Below the pieces are notes generated by a model. The model was not told the origin of the DNA. It ran no database searches and saw only the letters and a program-made list of their open reading frames with translations. A DNA stretch of 64,000 nucleotides from Paenibacillus sp. IHBB 10380 (GTDB lineage: Bacteria > Bacillota > Bacilli > Paenibacillales > Paenibacillaceae), in NCBI RefSeq assembly GCF_000949425.1, contig NZ_CP010976.1, positions 620,001-684,000 on the forward strand. The letters run 5' to 3'. This document shows positions 39,229-48,647 of this stretch, one piece after another. A program made the translations under genes and the position numbers. The first letter of the stretch is position 1. Every line of letters begins with the position of its first letter.

Positions 39229-39378
39229 TCAAGGTAGGAGTGGCATTTCGCAATTTTGTGGTGAATTTAGATCATTGTAAATAGACAGACTTGTAGCGTC
39301 AGTCATTACTTTATAAAAAATGCCAAACAATGCCATTGGCAACTGGCTGATCATTTCATTCACAAAATTGGTTTTCAC
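39229..39378 (-). CDS. Candidate 49-codon leader ORF of the ABC-F gene
   Basis: GTG start with AAGGGAGGTG upstream. The product begins VKTNFVNEMISQLPMALF and ends NCEMPLLP. I recognise no family. It stops 30 bases before the terminator stem, a position from which ribosome stalling could influence termination. It could also be an unrelated small protein. Confidence 0.5.
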   Translation of the reverse strand: MKTNFVNEMISQLPMALFGIFYKVMTDATSLSIYNDLNSPQNCEMPLLP

Positions 39379-39503
39379 TCCTACTTCACCTCCCTTTAAA
39401 TAAACTATGTACATTTTATATCGTATACTGATATAAATCAAGACATATTGTGACTGTATTCGTGGGAAAAGTATAAGAATGCCTATAAATCTGAACAATT
39501 AGA

Positions 39504-39533
39504 TTGGAATTGAAGCATCGCTCCGTATATAAT
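39504..39533 (+). promoter_or_regulatory. Probable sigma-A promoter of ddh
   Basis: TTGGAA (39504-39509), 18-bp spacer, TATAAT (39528-39533). Confidence 0.6.
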
Positions 39534-39591
39534 AGAAACGCAGAAGATATAGACAACATGCTATGACAACTCAAGAAATTAGGAGGAACCC

Positions 39592-40569
39592 ATGACACAA
39601 CAAATAACAATCGGGATTGTAGGATACGGTAACTTGGGTAGAGGAGTAGAGAAAGCGATTCGACAAAACCCAGATATGAAGCTTGCTGCGGTATTTACTC
39701 GTCGTGAACCTCAAGGGGTATCTGCTTCGGTTCCCGTTCTACACATTTCAGAAGCCGAGAAATATATCGGCAAGATCGATGTAATGATTCTATGTGGCGG
39801 TTCAGCAACAGATTTACCTGAACAGGGTCCATATTTTGCAAAAGGATTTAATACGGTCGATAGTTTTGATACACATGCGCTAATTCCACAGTATTTCGAA
39901 ACTGTAGATGCTGTTGCTCAAGAAGCAGGACATGTTAGTGTTATATCTACAGGCTGGGATCCAGGGTTGTTCTCACTTAACAGAATGCTTGCAGAAGCTA
40001 TCTTGCCTGAAGGTAAAGAGTATACATTCTGGGGGCGTGGTGTTAGCCAAGGGCACTCTGATGCGATTCGTCGTGTTGAGGGTGTTACGCATGGCGTTCA
40101 GTACACCATTCCTGTGGAAGAAGTTGTAGCCAAGGTTCGTGAGGGTCTGAATCCTCAGTTATCTACCCGTGATAAACATTTACGTGAATGTTTCGTTGTT
40201 GCTCAAGAAGGGGCAGATCTAAGTCGGATTGAGCAAGAAATCAAACAAATGCCAAATTATTTTGCGGATTATGATACAATCGTTCATTTCATTAGCGAAG
40301 AGGAACTGAAGAAGAACCATTCAGCCATGCCGCATGGAGGAACGGTTTTACGCAGTGGAATTACAGGAGACAACAATACACAAATTATTGAATTTGGATT
40401 GAAGCTTGATAGTAACCCTGAGTTTACAGCAAGCGTTCTAGTTGCTTATGCTCGCGCGGCATACAAACTGGCGGGTCAAGGACAGGTTGGAGCTAAAACT
40501 GTTTTTGATATTCCATTCGGATTGTTATCACCGAAATCGGCGGAACAGTTACGTAAAGAACTTCTTTAG
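39592..40569 (+). CDS. ddh: meso-Diaminopimelate dehydrogenase
   Basis: NADPH-dependent enzyme converting L-tetrahydrodipicolinate to meso-diaminopimelate in one step, feeding lysine and peptidoglycan. N-terminal Rossmann motif GIVGYGNLGRGVEKAI; substrate-binding segments STGWDPGLFSLNRML, FWGRGVSQGHSDAIRR and MPHGGTVLRSG. Length 325 matches Corynebacterium-type Ddh. AGGAGG precedes the ATG. It is a single-gene unit with its own promoter and a strong bidirectional terminator. It is found in only part of the Firmicutes, where it complements or replaces the acetylase pathway. Confidence 0.95.
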   Translation: MTQQITIGIVGYGNLGRGVEKAIRQNPDMKLAAVFTRREPQGVSASVPVLHISEAEKYIGKIDVMILCGGSATDLPEQGPYFAKGFNTVDSFDTHALIPQYFETVDAVAQEAGHVSVISTGWDPGLFSLNRMLAEAILPEGKEYTFWGRGVSQGHSDAIRRVEGVTHGVQYTIPVEEVVAKVREGLNPQLSTRDKHLRECFVVAQEGADLSRIEQEIKQMPNYFADYDTIVHFISEEELKKNHSAMPHGGTVLRSGITGDNNTQIIEFGLKLDSNPEFTASVLVAYARAAYKLAGQGQVGAKTVFDIPFGLLSPKSAEQLRKELL

Positions 40570-40589
40570 TCTCTAATTCTAGATTCAAC

Positions 40590-40632
40590 AAAGAGGACAC
40601 ATGCTAGCAATGGCAGCATGTGTCCTCTTTAT
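40590..40632. terminator. Bidirectional terminator between ddh and the SufR-like gene
   Basis: A 16-bp perfect stem AAAGAGGACACATGCT / AGCATGTGTCCTCTTT between convergent genes. Confidence 0.9.
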
Positions 40633-41279
40633 TATGGTTTAGTAGGAGGGGATGGATTAGAAATGACATAAGAACATTTACTTCCACCTGTCGCTAAACA
40701 TTCCGTTCGGTTTACGTCGACTTGGAGTATGGATTTGAATAAATCCAATTCACAGTGGCAAGCATGATTATACTCATTAGCGATATGGGATATAGGACAG
40801 TTATGTTCTTGAATCACAAAATCGCCATTCTCACGTTCTTCGTATTCTGCCATATAGCCATTCTCATTCTGAAGTTTCGTTAGTTGGAGCACTTTCTCCG
40901 AAAGACTAAGACCTTCCATAGTCGTCGCATACTTAGACTGAAGCTTGCTTTTACGCCGGTCAAAAAGGGTCTTTATCATATCCACGCCAGACTCCTGCGC
41001 TAGTTCACCTAATAAATCTAAAGTTAGTGTATGGTAGGTTTTGGGGAAGAATCCTTCTGCTAACTCGCTTAAGCGATAAGCAGCCGTAGGCCGCCCCATC
41101 GTTTGGCGAATCATACTCGTTTCTAAATATCCATCCCGTTCAAGTGTTGCTAGATGTCGTCGTACAGCCATTTCAGTAATCTGGAGTTCATTGGTAATGT
41201 CTTTGGCCGTTAGGGGTGCTTTCGTCTTCAACATGTGCACAATTTGTTCCCGAGTGGAGAGTTCAATTGTTCTGTTCAT
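40632..41279 (-). CDS. SufR-like helix-turn-helix regulator with Fe-S type cysteines
   Basis: DNA-binding regulator. An N-terminal winged helix (about 8-75, TREQIVHMLKTKAPLTAKDI, MAVRRHLATLERDGYLE) is followed by an alpha/beta sensor domain. Four cysteines near the C-terminus (EHNCPI, HACHC, TECLATGG, SKCSYV) match the spacing type of SufR proteins, which ligate a [4Fe-4S] cluster and sense iron, oxygen or nitric oxide. GGAGGG lies before ATG 41279; the frame extends to 41294. It is in one operon with trhO, 21 bases downstream of it, which suggests redox control of tRNA hydroxylation. Confidence 0.82.
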   Translation of the reverse strand: MNRTIELSTREQIVHMLKTKAPLTAKDITNELQITEMAVRRHLATLERDGYLETSMIRQTMGRPTAAYRLSELAEGFFPKTYHTLTLDLLGELAQESGVDMIKTLFDRRKSKLQSKYATTMEGLSLSEKVLQLTKLQNENGYMAEYEERENGDFVIQEHNCPISHIANEYNHACHCELDLFKSILQVDVNRTECLATGGSKCSYVISNPSPPTKP

Positions 41280-41300
41280 ATGAGAGCCCTCCATTCTTCA

Positions 41301-42212
41301 TCATTGTTTCTGAGCAGCCAATGCCATATATGTTTCTTCACATTGATCTGAGCAGAATCCATGATGCTCCTTCTCACACGCTTCACAACATACATGTTGT
41401 AGATGACAGTTATCATAAGTACAATCGATATACCGGTCTTCCGCAGTGCCACAATGATGACATTTACCAACAATAATATCTTCATCTGTACGATTAATAG
41501 GTACGGATACACGTTCATCGAATACGTAACATTTACCGTCAAATAGTCTACCTTTAACTTCAGGGTCTTTTCCGTAAGTTACGATACCGCCTTCTAATTG
41601 TGAAACATCATTAAATCCTTCATTCATAAGGAAGCCGGTTAGTTTCTCACAACGTATACCACCTGTACAGTACGTTAGTACTTTTTTATCTTTGTATTGG
41701 GTTAAATTGTTACGAATCCATTCTGGAAACTCACGAAATGAATCCACATCTGGACGAATAGCATTGCGGAAGTGTCCTATATTGTATTCATAATCATTCC
41801 GACCATCGATAACAACGACATCCTCTTGTTGAAGTTCTTCGTAGAATTCTACAGGAGATAGCCTTTTGCCGCTTAGTTGGTTGGGGTCTAACGGTTCTTC
41901 ATAACGAAACGTGACAAGCTCTTGCTTGTGACGTACGAAAATCTTTTTGAAAGCATGCTCGTCGGATTCATCTATTTTGAATACCATGTTTGCGAATAGA
42001 GGATTAGCAAGCATATCTTTCATGTATTGATCCGTTTGTTCCACAGTTCCAGATAGGGTACCATTAATACCTTCTTCGGCTATTAAGATACGACCCTTAA
42101 CGCCTAGATCTTTACAATACTGTAGGTGTTCCATCGTAAACTGTGCTGGATCAGCTATGTTAACGAATTTGTAATATAATAATATGCGATATTGATGTTG
42201 CTCTTGAGCCAT
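41301..42212 (-). CDS. trhO: tRNA uridine(34) hydroxylase, rhodanese family
   Basis: O2-dependent enzyme that hydroxylates wobble uridine 34 of tRNA (ho5U), also known as YbfQ/YceA. N-terminal acylphosphatase-like domain (LLYYKFVNIADP; KGRILIAEEGINGTLSG), rhodanese domain with the active Cys in LTYCTGGIRCEKLTGFL, and a C-terminal cysteine-rich segment (KCHHCG, CTYDNC, CCEACEKEHHGFC) likely to bind zinc. Length 303 is usual. It is followed in the same direction by the SufR-like regulator gene. Confidence 0.93.
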   Translation of the reverse strand: MAQEQHQYRILLYYKFVNIADPAQFTMEHLQYCKDLGVKGRILIAEEGINGTLSGTVEQTDQYMKDMLANPLFANMVFKIDESDEHAFKKIFVRHKQELVTFRYEEPLDPNQLSGKRLSPVEFYEELQQEDVVVIDGRNDYEYNIGHFRNAIRPDVDSFREFPEWIRNNLTQYKDKKVLTYCTGGIRCEKLTGFLMNEGFNDVSQLEGGIVTYGKDPEVKGRLFDGKCYVFDERVSVPINRTDEDIIVGKCHHCGTAEDRYIDCTYDNCHLQHVCCEACEKEHHGFCSDQCEETYMALAAQKQ

Positions 42213-42429
42213 ACATAATCACCTTGCCTAATAGAATTTTGTATACTAATTGTAGATGAACTTCGCGCACTTAGTCAATATAGAAGTATAATAAGTATAA
42301 AAATGGAACACAAATCGTATGACGCGATTTTCATGCATTCAGTATGTTATACTTATCGAATTCTCTAAAAAGGGAATTATAATATGAAGTACGTTTTAAA
42401 AATATATAACACATAGGAGTTGAATCATC

Positions 42430-44469
42430 GTGGAAATTTTTCTGGATATATTAGTATTGCTAGCTATTATAGGTATTTCTAATATATTGAATCGTTTTGT
42501 TCCATTTATCCCTGTTCCACTAATTCAGATTACGTTAGGAATTGGGGTTGTACTTATCCCTCGAGGCATACATATGACTTTGAATCCAGAGTTGTTCTTA
42601 TTACTATTCATAGCACCGCTGTTGTTCAATGACGGCTTAAGGACGCCAAGGAAAGAACTTTGGAATTTACGTGCCTCAATACTTATGCTTGCTTTGGGTC
42701 TCGTATTTGCAACCGTGTTGATTATAGGTTATATGATTCATTGGATGATTCCTTCGATCCCGTTGCCAGCTTCGTTCGCTCTGGCTGCTATTTTATCACC
42801 AACAGATGCAGTGGCTGTAGGAGCTATGGCAGGTCGGGCTAACTTACCCAAAAAAATTATGCGTTTACTTGAAGGGGAAGCACTGATGAACGACGCTTCG
42901 GGCCTAGTTGCTTTTAAATTTGCAATTGCAGCTATGGTTACGGGGGTGTTCTCTCTAGGAAATGCTACATTTAGTTTCATCATTATAGCTGTAGGCGGAC
43001 TTATCGTAGGGGCAATTATTTCTCTCTTAATTATTTGGCTGAGAGTGTTTCTACGTCGGCTTGGTATGGAAGATATTACGATGCACATGTTGATTCAAAT
43101 TTTAACACCCTTCATTATTTATATCATTGCTGAAGAGCTTGGAATGTCAGGCATATTAGCAGTGGTAGCTGGGGGAATTGTCCATGCTGTTGAAAGAGAT
43201 AGAATAGAAACTTCTGCAACGATGAAATTGAGAATTGTATCCGAGAGCACATGGTCGATTATTATTTATATTTTGAATGGGCTAGTGTTTGTCCTGTTGG
43301 GATTACAGATTCCAGATGTCACCCGAGTCATTTTTGAAAGTAGTGCGTTCGATAACATGCAGGTTATCGGATATATTGTTGTCATAACGCTGGCTTTAGT
43401 GTTACTTCGATTTGCTTGGGTATATATCTTCTCTAAGGGAACATGGGCTTTTGGGAAAAGAGAAGAGTTAGACAAGCCGACATTATTGTCCGCTGTATTA
43501 ACATCATTATCTGGAGTACGGGGAGCGGTAACTTTAGCAGGGGCTTTTTCCATCCCTCTTTTACTACAGGATGGGAGTCCATTTCCTGAGCGTGATTTAA
43601 TCATTTTTATTGCATCAGGAGTGATACTGGCAACCTTAGTGATCGCAAGTGTGACATTACCCCTCTTCTCCAAAAAAACGGAGGTTACGGAAGTAGAGGG
43701 TACGGATCATCTGGAGCAGATTTCTAAAGTTAAGATTATGAAGGCAGCCATTCATGGAATTAGGCAAGAAATAAATGATGATAATGAAGCTGCAGCTTTA
43801 TCTGTTATAGCAGATTACAATAAGAAATTGAGACAAATGGCCAGTAAAGAAATAATGGAGTCCTCTAACTCTAACTCCAAATTTAGACAATCACTCTTTG
43901 ATGTTAGACTGATTGGTTTACAGGCTGAGCGTGATGAAATGGAGAGATTATTAGCGACAGAAGTTGTTTCGAAAGAGGTAGCTGATCAATTCGAAGAGGC
44001 TATTGACCAAATGGAAATGATGTTATCTAATCAAATGAAGATGAGGCTTTTGATATCAATGTTCAGAATTAGACGTCTTATTCTCAATATGGTGCATACG
44101 GATAAAGGAAGAAAGTCACAAGATGATATTAACTCTTTAAAAGAAGTCAAAATTAAGACCTCTCATGCGGCAATTTCCGCGATTAACAAACATATAAATG
44201 ATGATAACCGAAAAGTTTCTTTGCTTATTATTGCACAGTACAATCGTACAATTGACAGAATGTGTAGCCGGGAATTCGAACAATTACAAGAAGATGAAGA
44301 ATATCAGAAGCATAGAGTGGAACTTCAGTTCAAGGCAATACAGATTGAAAGAGATGAAGTTCAGAACATGTTTGAAGCGGGTACAATCTCACGTGAGGTT
44401 GCGAATGAATTACGTCAATTTATAAACTACTTAGAAGCAGGAATGTTAGAAGAGGATGAAGAGGATTAG
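42430..44469 (+). CDS. CPA1-family Na+/H+ antiporter with duplicated cytosolic tail
   Basis: Exchanges sodium (or potassium) for protons across the membrane. About 12 helices fill residues 1-415, with family motifs FNDGLRTPRKELW, ILSPTDAVAVGAMAG and EGEALMNDASGLVAF (membrane Asp pair). The tail (about 430-679) is soluble, helical, and contains two related units of about 110 residues: KIMKAAIHGIRQEINDDN..ERDEMERLL and KIKTSHAAISAINKHINDDN..ERDEVQNMF. GTG start with TAGGAG upstream. The following PH-domain gene starts 14 bases later, so the pair is one operon. Closest known type: NhaK/YvgP. Confidence 0.92.
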   Translation: MEIFLDILVLLAIIGISNILNRFVPFIPVPLIQITLGIGVVLIPRGIHMTLNPELFLLLFIAPLLFNDGLRTPRKELWNLRASILMLALGLVFATVLIIGYMIHWMIPSIPLPASFALAAILSPTDAVAVGAMAGRANLPKKIMRLLEGEALMNDASGLVAFKFAIAAMVTGVFSLGNATFSFIIIAVGGLIVGAIISLLIIWLRVFLRRLGMEDITMHMLIQILTPFIIYIIAEELGMSGILAVVAGGIVHAVERDRIETSATMKLRIVSESTWSIIIYILNGLVFVLLGLQIPDVTRVIFESSAFDNMQVIGYIVVITLALVLLRFAWVYIFSKGTWAFGKREELDKPTLLSAVLTSLSGVRGAVTLAGAFSIPLLLQDGSPFPERDLIIFIASGVILATLVIASVTLPLFSKKTEVTEVEGTDHLEQISKVKIMKAAIHGIRQEINDDNEAAALSVIADYNKKLRQMASKEIMESSNSNSKFRQSLFDVRLIGLQAERDEMERLLATEVVSKEVADQFEEAIDQMEMMLSNQMKMRLLISMFRIRRLILNMVHTDKGRKSQDDINSLKEVKIKTSHAAISAINKHINDDNRKVSLLIIAQYNRTIDRMCSREFEQLQEDEEYQKHRVELQFKAIQIERDEVQNMFEAGTISREVANELRQFINYLEAGMLEEDEED

Positions 44470-44483
44470 GAGGACTTGCGCCA

Positions 44484-44861
44484 ATGGGATTTCTGAATGG
44501 ACTCATAGGAAATGCATCCCAAGTAGATTTACAGACAGTTCGGAGAGAATATAGTCAGATCTTAACCCCGCATGAGGTGATTGAGAAAGCCTATAAACTG
44601 GTGCGAGATATGTTTATCTTTACTGATAAGCGCCTTCTCCTCGTCGATAAACAGGGATTGACAGGTAAGAAGGTAGAGTACCATTCGATTCCATATCACA
44701 GTATTTCTCATTATTCAATTGAAACAGCCGGGCACCTTGATCTTGATGCAGAGCTCAAAATATTTATTTCTGGCAGTACACATCCTATTGTCAAAGCCTT
44801 TAATAAAAATGTTAGTATTTATGAAGTACAGAGTGTGCTGTCACAGTATATTTTGAAATAA
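44484..44861 (+). CDS. Bacterial PH-domain protein
   Basis: Small soluble protein consisting of one bacterial pleckstrin-homology domain (bPH type): VEKAYKL-like strand with ViekaYKLVRDMFIFTDKRLL, then YHSIPYHSISHYSIETAGHLD and a C-terminal helix VSIYEVQSVLSQYIL. Function of the family is poorly known; a protein-interaction role is assumed. Length 125 is typical. AGGAGG precedes the ATG. It is co-transcribed with the antiporter gene and ends before a strong terminator. Confidence 0.85.
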   Translation: MGFLNGLIGNASQVDLQTVRREYSQILTPHEVIEKAYKLVRDMFIFTDKRLLLVDKQGLTGKKVEYHSIPYHSISHYSIETAGHLDLDAELKIFISGSTHPIVKAFNKNVSIYEVQSVLSQYILK

Positions 44862-44989
44862 GATTGGGGATCAAGATCGACGCCTTACCTTTCAGATTTT
44901 GTCTGCCATGGGAAAAGACACTCTCTTCAGGTAGAAAGTTCGTGGGGCATTATTCAGCATAACATGTGTAACTGAGTCCTATTCATTAC

Positions 44990-45036
44990 AAAGCGACCCT
45001 TCCGGTATCATTATTCCGGAAGGGTCGCTTTGTTGT
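44990..45036 (+). terminator. Terminator after the antiporter operon
   Basis: AAAGCGACCCTTCCGG / CCGGAAGGGTCGCTTT, 16-bp stem. The rest of 44862-45340 holds no recognisable gene. Confidence 0.85.
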
Positions 45037-45360
45037 ATTTGAGATCCGTAAAATTCAATGAATTTATTGAGCGGTTTGTGGTAGCCGATTATTAATATAT
45101 TTTATATTGAGCGTAAGCCTAACCTCCTTGCAAGTTTTTTCTTTTAATTCTCATTGATGTAACACGGTTTAATCCGGTAGTCTATGATGAAATACACGTA
45201 ATATTATTGCTGTATATGAAATGATGAATATTATTAGGACACACCAGATTATAGAGTTGGATGCTCTTCTGGATCTTTTTGTTGGTTTTTAATCCAGGGA
45301 TATGTATGTCCAATTGGAAGATATTTATTGGCTGAAATTTCACAATTGAAGGATAGAATT

Positions 45361-45403
45361 ACAATATGTAGAGTAGTATAATTATTTGAGCACAATATAT
45401 TGT
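45361..45403 (+). promoter_or_regulatory. Two NrdR-box-like sites around a -10 element, upstream of nrdJ
   Basis: Box 2 is ACAATATATTGT (45392-45403), a perfect palindrome; box 1 is ACAATATGTAGA (45361-45372). Their centres are 31 bp apart, three helical turns, as in known NrdR box pairs. TATAAT (45377-45382) lies between them, so binding would block RNA polymerase. Confidence 0.7.
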
Positions 45404-45466
45404 ACGTTAATGATTTGGTGTCTTAGACCTCAATCCATGGGCGTCATTAAATAGGAGGTTGTTTTT

Positions 45467-48112
45467 TTGAGTGATTTACAGCATACACGCCGATTAGAAG
45501 GCTTAAGTGAGAAAATATTTTTGGATAGATACGCATGGAAAGATGCGGACAGTAATCATGCAAAGGTAGGAGATGTGGTGCTCGTCCTGACGAAGGATGA
45601 TCCTAAATTCCCTACAAAAGAAGTGGGCGAAATTATCAAACGTGAGGGTAAAACTGTAACCGTGAAAACACGCAGTGGCGAGCTCGTAGAATCCGATGTT
45701 GAGAAACTAACATTGAATATTGAGAAGACGCCTGAAGAAATGTGGGGTCGCTTGGCGAAGGCAATGTCTTCTGTTGAGGAGACGCCGGAACTTCAAGCAG
45801 AATGGCAAGATAAATTCCGTTACTTGCTAGACGACTGGAAGCTCGTTCCAGGAGGGCGAATTGCTGCAGGTGCCGGTGCGAGTGATGAGCTCACTTTGTT
45901 TAATTGTTATGTTGTACCATCCCCGAAAGACAGCCGTGGTGGTATTATGAGCACACTTGCTGAGATGACGGAGATTATGGCACGTGGTGGTGGTGTGGGA
46001 ATTAACTTGTCATCCCTTCGTCCGCGCAGATCCATTGTCAAAGGAGTGAATGGTTCATCAAGTGGTGCTGTTTCCTGGGGAGGATTGTTCAGCTATACTA
46101 CAGGTTTAATCGAGCAGGGTGGTAGCAGACGTGGAGCGCTCATGTTGATGATTAACGATTGGCACCCTGATGTACTAGACTTCATTACGGTGAAGCAGAC
46201 GATGGATCAAGTGACGAACGCTAACCTATCCGTTTGTGTAAGCAACGGGTTCATGAAGGCCGTTAAAGAAGATTTAGATTGGGAATTGGTATTTCCAGAT
46301 ACAACTGAGCCTGACTACAACGAAGTGTGGGATGGCGACTTAGACAAGTGGAAAAAGGCTGGACGAAAAGTTATTTCTTATCGTACGGTGAAGGCTCGTG
46401 AAATCTGGAATACGATTATTGATGCAGCATGGAAATCTGCTGAACCTGGCGTAGTATTCATGGAACATTATAATGACATGTCTAACAGCTGGTACTTTAA
46501 TCCGATTATTTGTACAAACCCTTGTGGGGAACAAGGATTACCAGCTTGGGGTGTTTGTAATTTATCTGCGATTAATCTATCGAAGTTCTATGATGAAGAA
46601 AAGCATGATGTGAATTGGGAAGAACTTGCAATAACTACTCGTTATTCGGTACGGTTCTTAGATAATGTCATTAACAAGACACCTTATCACTTTGAAGAAA
46701 ATGAGAAAAATCAGAAGAACGAGCGCCGAGTAGGTCTCGGTACAATGGGCCTTGCAGAGCTGATGATTAAGCTGAACATCCGTTATGGTAGTCCGAAATC
46801 ATTGGAATTCCTTGATAAAATATATGCTTTTATTGCACGAGAAGCTTATTTGGCTTCAGCTGATATCGCGGGTGATAAAGGATCGTTTACAGCATTCGAT
46901 GCTGAGAAATACTTACAAAGCGGATTTATGCGTAACATGACAGAGACTTTCCCAGAAGTGGGCGAAGCTATTAAAGAAAAGGGAATGCGTAACGTTACAG
47001 TTATTACTCAAGCACCGACAGGCAGTACAGGTACAATGGTAGGGACTTCAACAGGGATTGAACCGTATTTCGCATTCAAATATTATCGTCAAAGTCGTCT
47101 AGGTTATGATGAGCAATTCGTACCTATTGCTGAAGAATGGCTTAAAGAACATCCTGGTCAGGAATTGCCGGATTATTTCGTGACATCGATGGATCTGTCA
47201 GCTAAAGATCATATTCGTGTACAAGCTGCGATTCAGCGCTGGGTAGATAGCTCCATTTCGAAGACAGCCAACTGTCCTTCTGACTTTACCGTAGAAGAGA
47301 CAGCAGAGCTCTATGAGATGGCATTCGATCTTGGTTGCAAAGGTGTGACGATCTATCGTGACGGTAGCCGGGATGTTCAAGTGTTGAACACGGACAAGAA
47401 GGAATCAGAAGATGTGGAAGTTGGAGTAGAGGAAGCAGAACAGCAAGCAGAACAGCAAGCGGCGGATCACTTTGCCGGTGAAGGGGCCGCTCTAGAATCG
47501 CTAAATGGAAGCTTTATAGCTGCTCAGGAGGTTGAATCACAAGGAAAGAAAGTCCTTGATAAGCAGTACAAGAGTCGTCCACAAGTTCTTCGTGGCGCAA
47601 CGTATAAGGTGAATACGCCATTCGGGATGGCATATATTACAATCAACGATCTCGAGGGAATCCCTAGCGAAATTTTTCTTAATGTTGGGAAGGCAGGATC
47701 GGACGTATTCGCCATGGCCGAGGCGTTGGGGCGGGTATGCTCCTTATTCCTCCGCTATGGAGATCATGGGCATAAGGTAGAGCTCCTAATTAAGCACCTC
47801 AAAGGTATCGGCGGTTCCGGCGCTATTGGCTTCGGTGTGAACCGCGTAGAATCGATTGCAGATGCCGTCGCGAAAGCATTAGAGTCCCATGTGCAGAGCG
47901 GTGTAGGAAGAGAATATGATCACGATCCGGCACCTGTATCAGCTACCCTTGAGAGAGAATTAGTCGTTGATTATGATACGGATAACAGTGGTCACAAACC
48001 TAACCCGTCGCATACCTCTCGTGACCTATGCCCTAGTTGCGGTACAGCTTCTCTGATTAACATTGAAGGATGTAAGACGTGTAGTAATTGTGGGTATAGT
48101 AAGTGTTCTTAG
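45467..48112 (+). CDS. nrdJ: Class II (adenosylcobalamin-dependent) ribonucleotide reductase
   Basis: Reduces ribonucleotides to deoxyribonucleotides using coenzyme B12, independent of oxygen. Catalytic barrel motifs: LFNCYVVPSPKDSRGGI, GGGVGINLSSLRPR, NPCGEQGLPAWGVCNLSAIN and TQAPTGSTGTMVGTSTGIEP. A low-complexity Glu/Gln/Ala linker (EEAEQQAEQQAADH) separates a C-terminal module. The protein ends in a zinc-ribbon-like tail with CPSCG and CSNCG. The TTG start is clear, with AGGAGG nine bases upstream and no nearby ATG in frame. NrdR-like boxes precede it. It is monocistronic. Confidence 0.96.
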   Translation: MSDLQHTRRLEGLSEKIFLDRYAWKDADSNHAKVGDVVLVLTKDDPKFPTKEVGEIIKREGKTVTVKTRSGELVESDVEKLTLNIEKTPEEMWGRLAKAMSSVEETPELQAEWQDKFRYLLDDWKLVPGGRIAAGAGASDELTLFNCYVVPSPKDSRGGIMSTLAEMTEIMARGGGVGINLSSLRPRRSIVKGVNGSSSGAVSWGGLFSYTTGLIEQGGSRRGALMLMINDWHPDVLDFITVKQTMDQVTNANLSVCVSNGFMKAVKEDLDWELVFPDTTEPDYNEVWDGDLDKWKKAGRKVISYRTVKAREIWNTIIDAAWKSAEPGVVFMEHYNDMSNSWYFNPIICTNPCGEQGLPAWGVCNLSAINLSKFYDEEKHDVNWEELAITTRYSVRFLDNVINKTPYHFEENEKNQKNERRVGLGTMGLAELMIKLNIRYGSPKSLEFLDKIYAFIAREAYLASADIAGDKGSFTAFDAEKYLQSGFMRNMTETFPEVGEAIKEKGMRNVTVITQAPTGSTGTMVGTSTGIEPYFAFKYYRQSRLGYDEQFVPIAEEWLKEHPGQELPDYFVTSMDLSAKDHIRVQAAIQRWVDSSISKTANCPSDFTVEETAELYEMAFDLGCKGVTIYRDGSRDVQVLNTDKKESEDVEVGVEEAEQQAEQQAADHFAGEGAALESLNGSFIAAQEVESQGKKVLDKQYKSRPQVLRGATYKVNTPFGMAYITINDLEGIPSEIFLNVGKAGSDVFAMAEALGRVCSLFLRYGDHGHKVELLIKHLKGIGGSGAIGFGVNRVESIADAVAKALESHVQSGVGREYDHDPAPVSATLERELVVDYDTDNSGHKPNPSHTSRDLCPSCGTASLINIEGCKTCSNCGYSKCS

Positions 48113-48337
48113 TGTAACCCCTATGATATCTGCTTGCAGTTCCACCACTGTGTGGTGTCATAATTATTGAGAAAATCTTCAAAATTATTGATTCTGCATA
48201 TTCAAGATTCTTGAGAAATGCATATCTATACATTGGTATGCAACCTGGTCGGAAATGAATTTGTTTGTTGTAAAAGATATGCATTAACTATTATAATAAA
48301 TTTTCGCATTCAACACATATGGAATGGACTGGAATGA

Positions 48338-48372
48338 AGGGGCGAGCCTAGATAGGCTACGCCCCTTGTTTT
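48338..48372 (+). terminator. Terminator downstream of nrdJ
   Basis: AAGGGGCGAGCCT / AGGCTACGCCCCTT followed by GTTTT. Confidence 0.75.
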
Positions 48373-48600
48373 AACTCGACTAAGCATCTTATGTATCATG
48401 TCGCGATCGTTTAGAGTTACATCATTAAAGTGGAGTTTTATAAGTTTACCTTACTTGAGTGAGTAAAAAGTAATAAGGAAATCTCAGAAAAACTACAATA
48501 ATGCCCAAATGTTTTTTAGCGGAAGCTATGGCGATATTTTCTGTTAATCTTAAGTGAATCATTACCTTGATGAAAGAATCGAAGTAAAAAGTATAAAGGG
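48373..48600. other. Gene-free spacer ending in an orphan terminator
   Basis: No open frame with a ribosome site. It lies between the nrdJ terminator and another strong terminator. A small RNA ending at 48647 is possible, but I see no clear promoter. Confidence 0.35.
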
Positions 48601-48647
48601 AAAGGCGACATTTCGTTCAAAATCGAACGAAATGTCGCCTTTTTTTA
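48601..48647 (+). terminator. Very strong intrinsic terminator upstream of the cry operon
   Basis: An 18-bp perfect stem AAAGGCGACATTTCGTTC / GAACGAAATGTCGCCTTT with T7. It has no annotated gene in front and insulates the toxin genes from upstream transcription. Confidence 0.9.

Noticed and set aside
39229..39498. AgrD-like cyclic peptide precursor upstream of the ABC-F gene
   Set aside because: The ending NCEMPLLP looked suggestive, but there is no amphipathic AgrD leader, no agrB nearby, and the terminator context fits a leader ORF better.
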